The notes under the pieces are model-generated. The model searched no databases, was not told where the DNA came from, and was given only the letters and a program-made list of their open reading frames with translations. Both the position numbers and the translations under genes were made by a program. DNA of 13,341 bases. Source: Hyphomicrobiaceae bacterium UBA4118. GTDB taxonomy: Bacteria; Pseudomonadota; Alphaproteobacteria; Rhizobiales; Methyloligellaceae. Shown piece after piece: positions 8,162 through 13,341 of this stretch. Location: NCBI GenBank assembly GCA_002383105.1, contig DFXC01000021.1:1890-15230 (forward strand), read 5' to 3'. Each line of letters begins with the position of its first letter. Position 1 is the first letter of the stretch.

Positions 8162-8209
8162 CGTTCTAAGCGCGCGAATAAAGCTGAGGGACAATGACGT
8201 TGTAAGACG

Positions 8210-8282
8210 AGAGCTAAGTCTCCTCCTCCCTTGACTTTGGCTCTGACCTAAGCCCCGGCACTTTGCCGGGGCTTACTTATTT
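8210..8282 (+). ncRNA. Candidate cuckoo/anti-Shine-Dalgarno small RNA in the amtB 3' UTR
   Basis: Two consecutive hairpins are seen. The first pairs 8210-8220 with 8233-8244 (AGAGCTAAGTC with GACTTTGGCTCT; 11 pairs including one U-G, one bulged U). Its 12-nt loop, TCCTCCTCCCTT, contains CCTCCTCCC at 8222-8230. Four bases later comes the intrinsic terminator. A CCUCCUCCC loop plus terminator hairpin is the defining layout of the cuckoo (CcsR-like) RNAs of Rhodobacter and of related anti-SD sRNAs in rhizobia. I found no obvious promoter between the amtB stop and the hairpin, so it would arise by processing of the glnK-amtB mRNA or from a promoter inside amtB. The 5' end is unknown; 8210 marks only the hairpin base. 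The folding is by eye. Confidence 0.55.
8249..8282 (+). terminator. Intrinsic terminator of glnK-amtB
   Basis: A perfect 12-bp stem, TAAGCCCCGGCA/TGCCGGGGCTTA, with the 3-nt loop CTT is followed by CTTATTT. It ends the glnK-amtB transcript 88 bp after the amtB stop and also forms the second hairpin of the candidate small RNA. Confidence 0.9.
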
Positions 8283-8339
8283 GGCGGGGGCCCCACACGG
8301 CCATTGCCGCAAACGCCGCCATCCCGTAACACCGGTCGC

Positions 8340-9548
8340 ATGCCGCCGGACGTTGCGCTGACCCGCCTCGACGAACTGGTCCGCTCTCCGTTTGCGCGGC
8401 TTGCTGTCTTGCTCGAAGGGATGGCGCCCGGTGCCTCCCCGATCGACCTCTCGCTCGGGGAGCCACGGGCGATCATCCCGCCGTTCCTCGGCCCGACGCT
8501 CGAGCGGCATTTGAGCGAGTTCGGCCGCTACCCGCCGATCAGGGGCATCCCAGCGCTGCGCCAGGCGATCGCCGATTGGATCGGCCGCCGCTACCCAACG
8601 CTGGGAGGCCGGATCGATGCCGACACCCACGTGCTGCCGCTCAACGGCTCACGCGAGGGATTGTTCTCGGCGATCTTCCCGGCGCTGGCGCGAAAGCCGT
8701 CGATCGAGGGGCCGGTCGTGCTGATCCCCAACCCCTTCTATCAAGCCTATGCGGCCGCAGCGGCAGCCTCGGGCGCCGAGCCCATCTTCCTGCCCAGCAC
8801 GAGAGAGACCGGGTTTCTCCCAGAGCTCGAGGCCATCGACGAGGCGCTTCTGAAGCGCACCATCGCCTTTTATCTCTGCTCGCCATCGAACCCGCAAGGC
8901 GTCATGGCGGACCGCGCCTATCTCGCGCGCGCCATCGCGCTGGCGCGGCGCTTCGACTTTCTGCTGTTCGCCGATGAATGCTACTCGGAGATCTATGGGG
9001 GCGCCCCGCCTCCCGGTGCGCTCGAGACGGCCTACGGGGAGACCGCAAACTTCGCCAATGTCGTGGTGTTCCAGTCGCTCTCCAAACGCTCAGGGCTGCC
9101 GGGCCTCAGGTCCGGCTTCGTTGCCGGCGACCCAAACTTCATCGCGTCCTTTGGGCGCTTCCGCAACGTCGCCTGCCCGCAAGTGCCCCTTCCAGTGCAG
9201 CACGTCTCTGTGGCCGCTTGGGGAGACGAGGACCATGTCGAGGCGGGGCGCGCGCTCTATCGCGCGAATTTCGACGTCGCCGACGCTCTGCTGGAGGGCC
9301 GTTATGGCTACCGGCGACCCGCAGGAAGCTTCTTCCTTTGGCTCGATTTCCGGGCTTTCGGGGGTGGGGAGGAGGCCGCGACAACCCTTTGGAAAGGGTG
9401 TGGTGTCAAAGTGCTGCCGGGAGCTTATCTCGCACAAGCCGAGCCCGATGGCGTCAATCCGGGCAAGGATTACGTCAGGGTCGCGCTCGTGCATGACAAG
9501 GACACCACGCGCGAGGCGTTGACGCGCATCGTCGCCACATTGGGTTGA
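8340..9548 (+). CDS. Class I/II PLP-dependent aminotransferase (DapC-like)
   Basis: The 402-residue product is a fold-type I aminotransferase. It contains the N-terminal substrate segment IDLSLGEPR, the glycine-region GRYPPIRGIPALRQAIADWI, SPSNPQG with Asn184, FADECYSEIY with Asp212 and Tyr215, the PLP Schiff-base lysine Lys249 in SLSKRSG, and Arg380 in DYVRVALV for the substrate carboxylate. Close rhizobial relatives are often labelled succinyldiaminopimelate transaminase (lysine and peptidoglycan precursor pathway), but the family is broad, so the substrate is not settled. I chose the ATG at 8340; a TTG at 8304 in frame is possible, and neither has a clear ribosome-binding site. It follows the amtB terminator by only 57 bp, and ftsK starts 3 bp after its stop, so the two are probably co-transcribed. 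No strong promoter is visible before it. Confidence 0.88.
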   Translation: MPPDVALTRLDELVRSPFARLAVLLEGMAPGASPIDLSLGEPRAIIPPFLGPTLERHLSEFGRYPPIRGIPALRQAIADWIGRRYPTLGGRIDADTHVLPLNGSREGLFSAIFPALARKPSIEGPVVLIPNPFYQAYAAAAAASGAEPIFLPSTRETGFLPELEAIDEALLKRTIAFYLCSPSNPQGVMADRAYLARAIALARRFDFLLFADECYSEIYGGAPPPGALETAYGETANFANVVVFQSLSKRSGLPGLRSGFVAGDPNFIASFGRFRNVACPQVPLPVQHVSVAAWGDEDHVEAGRALYRANFDVADALLEGRYGYRRPAGSFFLWLDFRAFGGGEEAATTLWKGCGVKVLPGAYLAQAEPDGVNPGKDYVRVALVHDKDTTREALTRIVATLG

Positions 9549-9551
9549 GGG

Positions 9552-12032
9552 ATGGCCACGAGGGGCAGAGCGAAGGAGCGGCGGCGGCTCCTGCCGGGAG
9601 CGGTCGAGTCGGGACTACGCCGTCTCGTGCTCGGCACCTATGGTCTCGGCATCGTCACCGTCGCCTGCGCGGCCTGGGCGAGCCTCGCCACCTGGTCGGT
9701 GCACGACCCGAGCCTCAACAACGCGACGCGCGCGGCGCCACGCAACGTGCTCGGAAATTGGGGCGCGGTGGTCGCCGACCTCGCCATCCAATCCTTGGGG
9801 CTGGCCTCGATCATCCTCTTCCTGCCGCTTGCCGCCTGGGGATGGCATCTTGTGTTCCGCACCGTGCCGAAGCGCCGCAGGCTCAGGCTGCTCGCTTGGC
9901 CCGCCGCCGTCATCTTGCTCGCAGCGGCACTCGCCGCTCTGCCGCAGCCCAGGAGCTGGCCCCTGCCGAACGGCCTTGGCGGCATTTTCGGCGATTTCTT
10001 CATGGCCGGCGCCCATGTCATCGGGCCGTTCCTGCCTGACGCCGCGGTTTCGTTCGTCGCCGGCCTTGCCTTTCTCGTCGTCGGCACCATGCTGCTCCTC
10101 TTCGCCTGCGGCACGAGCACGTCGAGGCTGATTGCGCTCTGGGCGCCGCGGAGCACCGCCGCCGGCGAATGGGCGAGCGCCTCGCTTGGCGCCGCCATGC
10201 ATTTCGTCATGCATGCGGGCGCCAGGCTCAAGCGCATCGTCCGCATCTTCCCCCGGCGCCAGGCGCAACACGATGAGGATGCCAAGGATTTCGACGAGGG
10301 CGAGGAGGAGACTTGGGAGGAGCCCGAGCCCGACGCTGACGGCCGCATCGAGCCTTCCTTCGGTCCGGCGCCGATCGGCGCGGCCGGCGACTACGACGAG
10401 GAGGAAGGGGACGACGAGGAGGACATCACCTCGCCGAGCTACCGCATCACCCGCCTCAACGCCAAGGACAAGGCGAAGAAGAAACACACGGGCCTCCGCT
10501 CGCCGCGCATGGAGACGCCTTACGACCCGCCGCCGATCCGCCTCTTGCAGCAACCGCGCACCCCGCGCGGCCGCGGCGTGAGCGACGAGGTGCTGCAGGA
10601 GAATGCCCGCGAGCTTGAAGGCGTGTTGCAGGATTTCGGCGTCAAGGGCGAGATCACCAATGTCAGGCCCGGTCCCGTGGTCACCCTCTACGAGCTCGAG
10701 CCTGCGCCCGGGACCAAATCCTCGCGGGTGATCGGGCTTGCCGACGACATCGCCCGGTCCATGAGCGCCGTCGCCGTCCGCGTCGCCGTGGTGCCCGGCC
10801 GCAACGTGATCGGCATCGAGCTTCCTAACGACCGGCGCGAAGTGGTGATGCTGCGCGAGCTGATGGAGGCCTCCGACTTCCAGGAGGCCGACGCGAGGCT
10901 GGCGCTGGCGCTCGGCAAGAATATCGGCGGCGAGCCGATCATCGCCGATCTGTCCCGCATGCCGCATCTTCTCATCGCCGGCACCACCGGCTCGGGCAAG
11001 TCGGTGGGCATCAACACCATGATCCTGTCGCTGCTCTACCGGCTCTCGCCCGATCAGTGCAAATTCATCATGATCGACCCCAAGATGCTCGAGCTCTCCG
11101 TCTATGACGGCATCCCGCATCTGCTCGCACCGGTGGTTACCGACCCCAAGAAGGCGGTAGTCGCGCTCAAATGGACGGTGCGGGAGATGGAGGAGCGCTA
11201 CAAGCGCATGTCGAAATTGGGCGTGCGCGACATCAAAGGCTACAATTCCCGCGTCCTCCACGCCGAGGCAAAGGGCGAGGTCCTGACGCGAACCGTGCAG
11301 ACGGGCTTCGACCGCGCAACCGGCCGCGCCGTGTACGAGCAGGAGGAGATGGATTACGACGCGATGCCCTATATCGTCGTCATCGTCGACGAGATGGCCG
11401 ACCTGATGATGGTTGCCGGCAAGGACATCGAGGCCGCGGTGCAACGGCTGGCGCAGATGGCGCGCGCGGCCGGCATTCACCTGATCACCGCCACGCAACG
11501 CCCGAGCGTCGACGTCATCACCGGCACGATCAAGGCAAACTTCCCGACGCGGGTGAGCTTCCAAGTGACCTCAAAGATCGACAGCCGCACCATTCTCGGC
11601 GAGCAGGGCGCCGAGCAGCTGCTCGGACAAGGCGACATGCTCTACATGGCGGGCGGCGGCCGCATCATGCGCGTGCATGGGCCCTTCGTGGCCGACGAGG
11701 AGGTCGAGAAGGTGGTGCGCCACCTGAAGAAGCAGGGCATGCCGGCCTATCTCGATGCCATTACCGACGAGGCGGACGACGAGGCCGAGGGCGGCGAAGG
11801 CGGCGAAGAGTACGGCGAGTCGGGCGATGATCTCTACGATCAGGCCGTGGCGCTCGTGCTCCGCGACCGCAAGGCCTCCACAAGCTATGTACAGCGGCGG
11901 CTCGGCGTCGGCTATAACCGCGCCGCGACCCTCGTCGAGCGCATGGAAAAGGAGGGCCTGATCGGCGCCGCTAACCATGCGGGAAAGCGAGAGATTCTGG
12001 TCGGCGGGGACGAGGCCACGACACCCTATTAG
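9552..12032 (+). CDS. ftsK: DNA translocase FtsK/SpoIIIE family
   Basis: The 826-residue product has the full FtsK layout. Several membrane helices anchor it at the septum (about 28-46, 74-100, 115-135, 158-185). An acidic linker (about 237-300, rich in Asp/Glu) follows, then the alpha/beta motor and a C-terminal winged-helix gamma domain (about 759-822; [20 protein letters not shown]). The motor carries Walker A GTTGSGKS (477-484), Walker [14 protein letters not shown] (607-619) and the RecA-like [12 protein letters not shown]. FtsK pumps DNA towards dif, guided by polar KOPS sites that the gamma domain reads, and activates XerCD. The linker is short compared with E. coli (1329 residues), as is usual in alphaproteobacteria. 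The ATG at 9552 lies 3 bp after the aminotransferase stop; TTGAGGG upstream is a poor ribosome-binding site, so translational coupling is likely. Confidence 0.96.
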   Translation: MATRGRAKERRRLLPGAVESGLRRLVLGTYGLGIVTVACAAWASLATWSVHDPSLNNATRAAPRNVLGNWGAVVADLAIQSLGLASIILFLPLAAWGWHLVFRTVPKRRRLRLLAWPAAVILLAAALAALPQPRSWPLPNGLGGIFGDFFMAGAHVIGPFLPDAAVSFVAGLAFLVVGTMLLLFACGTSTSRLIALWAPRSTAAGEWASASLGAAMHFVMHAGARLKRIVRIFPRRQAQHDEDAKDFDEGEEETWEEPEPDADGRIEPSFGPAPIGAAGDYDEEEGDDEEDITSPSYRITRLNAKDKAKKKHTGLRSPRMETPYDPPPIRLLQQPRTPRGRGVSDEVLQENARELEGVLQDFGVKGEITNVRPGPVVTLYELEPAPGTKSSRVIGLADDIARSMSAVAVRVAVVPGRNVIGIELPNDRREVVMLRELMEASDFQEADARLALALGKNIGGEPIIADLSRMPHLLIAGTTGSGKSVGINTMILSLLYRLSPDQCKFIMIDPKMLELSVYDGIPHLLAPVVTDPKKAVVALKWTVREMEERYKRMSKLGVRDIKGYNSRVLHAEAKGEVLTRTVQTGFDRATGRAVYEQEEMDYDAMPYIVVIVDEMADLMMVAGKDIEAAVQRLAQMARAAGIHLITATQRPSVDVITGTIKANFPTRVSFQVTSKIDSRTILGEQGAEQLLGQGDMLYMAGGGRIMRVHGPFVADEEVEKVVRHLKKQGMPAYLDAITDEADDEAEGGEGGEEYGESGDDLYDQAVALVLRDRKASTSYVQRRLGVGYNRAATLVERMEKEGLIGAANHAGKREILVGGDEATTPY

Positions 12033-12059
12033 CCGCTTCATCTTACTACCGCCAAGAAG

Positions 12060-12089
12060 TTGACCAGATTTGCCGGAATCATCTATCGA
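12060..12089 (+). promoter_or_regulatory. Possible sigma-70 promoter of lolA
   Basis: TTGACC (12060-12065) is followed after 18 bp by TATCGA (12084-12089), or after 17 bp by CTATCG. It lies in the 99-bp ftsK-lolA spacer about 40 bp before the lolA ATG. No terminator separates the genes, so read-through from ftsK is also possible. Confidence 0.4.
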
Positions 12090-12131
12090 TTGTCTCTGTC
12101 CAAAGCCGCGCCGGTCCCACGGAGGGGGTTT

Positions 12132-13004
12132 ATGATAAGCCGCAGTGCCGCCGGGCTACTCTTCGGTCTGCCGCTCGCCTTTGGCCTCTCGTTCGGGCCA
12201 GCGCTTGCCCAAGACGGCGCGGCCTCCACCGTGGCGAAGAGCCCTTCCGCCCCCACGGCCACCCCCACGACCACCACCACCGGCTCGGTCACCCCGCAGA
12301 GCCTGACGGAGCCCCAAGACGAGCTCCGGCCTGCCCTTGGGACTGACGGTTCGCCAACCGGCGCAACGGCCCCTTCGGAGGAAATCACCCCTTCTGCCAC
12401 GGACGAGGGCGCCGGCTGGGAAGCCGCAGTCGAGGCGGCGCAGGCGGCAACGCCTCTGATCGGACCCGAGCAGGCTCAGGCGGTTCAGCGCATCAACGAC
12501 TATTTCAACAACATCACCAACCTGCAGGGCAGCTTCGAGCAGGTCGACTCCGCCGACAAGCGCTCGGCTGGCCGCTTCTACGTGCAAAGACCGGGGAGGA
12601 TCAGGTTCGACTATGCGCCACCCAGCGCGCTGCGCATCGTGGCCGATGGACATTTCCTCGCCATCGAGGACTCCGATCTGAAGACGGTCGAGAAATATCC
12701 CATTGAATCGACGCCGTTCCGCCTGCTCTTGGCCGATGCCGTCGATCTTGGCCGCGATGCGCGTATCGTCGGTGTCGAAAGCCAGGAGGGGACGCTCGCC
12801 ATCTCGCTTGAGGACAAGTCAGGCGACGCGACGGGAAGCATCAAGCTCCTCTTCGATAACGGGCCCGAGCTCAAGCTCAAGCAGTGGCTCATCACCGACG
12901 CGCAAGGCTTGTCCACCACCGTCACAGTCAACGACGTGATCTCGGGACGAAAGGTCGCGGCCGATTTCTTCACCTCGACGGAGAGCTTCCAGCCGTTCCG
13001 TTAG
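12132..13004 (+). CDS. lolA: Outer-membrane lipoprotein carrier LolA
   Basis: The 290-residue product is a periplasmic LolA-family chaperone that takes lipoproteins from LolCDE and carries them to the outer membrane. A signal peptide spans 1-26 (ends PALA before Gln27). The LolA fold occupies about 115-290: INDYFNNITNLQGSFEQVDS, then GRFYVQRPGRIRFDYAPPSAL, IVADG, and later LKQWLITDAQGLSTTVTV. Between them lies an unusually long low-complexity segment (about 28-112) rich in Pro, Thr, Ser, Ala and Glu; E. coli LolA is only about 200 residues and lacks it. The start is the ATG at 12132, preceded by GGAGGGGG (12121-12128); the extension from 12060 would remove the signal peptide from the N-terminus. 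ftsK lies upstream and a non-coding region with a possible small RNA lies downstream. Confidence 0.93.
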   Translation: MISRSAAGLLFGLPLAFGLSFGPALAQDGAASTVAKSPSAPTATPTTTTTGSVTPQSLTEPQDELRPALGTDGSPTGATAPSEEITPSATDEGAGWEAAVEAAQAATPLIGPEQAQAVQRINDYFNNITNLQGSFEQVDSADKRSAGRFYVQRPGRIRFDYAPPSALRIVADGHFLAIEDSDLKTVEKYPIESTPFRLLLADAVDLGRDARIVGVESQEGTLAISLEDKSGDATGSIKLLFDNGPELKLKQWLITDAQGLSTTVTVNDVISGRKVAADFFTSTESFQPFR

Positions 13005-13027
13005 GCCAAGAAATGGGTGTTTCGGGC

Positions 13028-13046
13028 CCTGGAGCGCCGCTCCAGG
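13028..13046 (+). other. Short perfect hairpin after lolA
   Basis: CCTGGAGC/GCTCCAGG, an 8-bp stem with the loop GCC, lies 23 bp after the lolA stop. The next T-run (TTTT, 13062-13065) comes 15 bp later, so it is not a canonical terminator. It may protect the lolA mRNA 3' end. Confidence 0.45.
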
Positions 13047-13093
13047 CACCGTTGCCAAGCCTTTTGGTTTGAAAGAAAACTGAGCCGAATCAA

Positions 13094-13123
13094 AGCCCTG
13101 GGTTAGGGCTGCCGCCCTTCTTT
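13094..13123 (+). terminator. Weak candidate terminator with alternative pairing, downstream of lolA
   Basis: AGGGC (13105-13109) pairs with GCCCT (13114-13118), followed by TCTTT, which resembles a weak intrinsic terminator. The same AGGGCT can instead pair with AGCCCT (13094-13099). It probably serves lolA, but a 5-bp stem is marginal. Confidence 0.35.
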
Positions 13124-13154
13124 ACGCCGCGTTAAATTTTTCAAGGGGCTGCGG

Positions 13155-13183
13155 TTGAAATCGGCCCGAAACCTACTTATCTC
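13155..13183 (+). promoter_or_regulatory. Candidate sigma-70 promoter for a small RNA
   Basis: TTGAAA (13155-13160) and TATCTC (13178-13183), 17 bp apart, lie just before a structured region; TTATCT at 16 bp is the alternative -10. The start would be near 13187-13190. Recognised by eye only. Confidence 0.45.
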
Positions 13184-13186
13184 TGG

Positions 13187-13341
13187 GCGCAGAAGCGGAT
13201 CACATCGTTTTACATCGGTAGTGCCCCCCGTCTAGCCGAAGATGTGGTTCGTCTCGCGCCGGCTTCCCTCCCGGCGCGCGCGCGAAAAAAAACGCGCTTC
13301 TGGGCGCCCAACCACGCGCAGCGGTTGGGCGCCTTTTCTTT
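13187..13341 (+). ncRNA. Candidate small RNA of about 150 nt with C-rich loops
   Basis: The 337 bp after lolA hold no recognisable protein gene. After the promoter-like sequence, hairpin A pairs 13197-13206 with 13241-13250 (10 pairs, two G-U). Within it an inner stem, 13215-13221 with 13232-13239 (one bulged G), presents the loop TGCCCCCCGT. Hairpin B pairs GCGCCGG (13256-13262) with CCGGCGC (13271-13277) around the loop CTTCCCTC. An A8 run (13285-13292) and a strong terminator follow. C/U-rich loops suggest binding to Shine-Dalgarno sequences. I cannot match it to a known family: the SRP RNA core motif is absent and I see no clear 6S-like match, although the length and a long-range closing stem leave 6S RNA as an alternative. 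The end at 13341 is also the window edge. Confidence 0.5.
13303..13341 (+). terminator. Strong intrinsic terminator at right edge
   Basis: A perfect 11-bp stem, GGCGCCCAACC/GGTTGGGCGCC, with a 9-nt loop is followed by TTTTCTTT on the plus strand. It ends whatever is transcribed between lolA and here; about 300 bp from the lolA stop is far for a lolA terminator, which supports a separate RNA gene. Confidence 0.88.

Noticed and set aside
9615..11564. 649-codon open frame on the minus strand opposite ftsK
   Set aside because: It is antisense to a clear FtsK with all motifs, and its translation is His/Arg/Gly-rich with no recognisable domain; high GC keeps this frame open.
13028..13046. Canonical terminator of lolA
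   Set aside because: The hairpin is perfect but lacks a following T-run, so it is listed only as a hairpin.
13185..13341. SRP (4.5S) RNA, tmRNA or RNase P RNA at the right end
   Set aside because: The SRP core GGTCAGG...GGAAGGAAGCAGCC and the other RNAs' hallmark segments are absent. 6S RNA was not excluded and is kept as an alternative.

Overview
The window looks like the chromosome of a GC-rich alphaproteobacterium, most likely of the order Hyphomicrobiales (Rhizobiales). The protein sequences and the gene order tesB / glnK-amtB / class I-II aminotransferase / ftsK / lolA match what I know of Bradyrhizobium- and Rhodopseudomonas-like genomes. This assignment rests on recall, not on a database search. 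I see no mobile element, CRISPR array or phage gene.

Layout. Minus strand, 1-834: the 5' part of a carboxyl-terminal processing protease gene (ctpA) that runs off the left edge, preceded by tRNA-Gly(GCC). Plus strand, 1005-3464: a prolyl-tRNA editing-domain protein, then three tightly packed genes for a thioredoxin-TPR chaperone (CnoX type), a stand-alone Lon-N-domain protein (TTG start) and a small Trm112-like protein. Minus strand, 3475-5199: a ubiquinone-biosynthesis-type flavin hydroxylase followed by an unrecognised small membrane protein. Plus strand, 5361-13004: thioesterase II (tesB), PII protein (glnK), ammonium transporter (amtB), a PLP aminotransferase, the DNA translocase FtsK and the lipoprotein carrier LolA.

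The nitrogen-control unit is the best defined circuit. A near-consensus sigma-54 promoter (6361-6375) precedes glnK. Two 17-bp TGC-N11-GC(A/C) elements, 29 bp apart, lie about 120-150 bp upstream of the predicted start, which is the geometry expected of NtrC enhancers. AmtB imports ammonium and GlnK (Tyr51 present) gates it. The 3' UTR of amtB is unusual: it folds into a hairpin whose 12-nt loop contains CCUCCUCCC, followed after 4 nt by a strong intrinsic terminator. That is the architecture of the alphaproteobacterial 'cuckoo'/anti-Shine-Dalgarno small RNAs. The loop could form 9 consecutive pairs with the ribosome-binding site of amtB itself.

The right end (13005-13341) has no protein gene. 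It carries a promoter-like sequence, two hairpins with C-rich or CU-rich loops and a strong intrinsic terminator, and is a candidate for a second small RNA of about 150 nt. These two RNA elements are the most likely undescribed features here. Both calls rest on manual folding and need RNA data or covariance searches.
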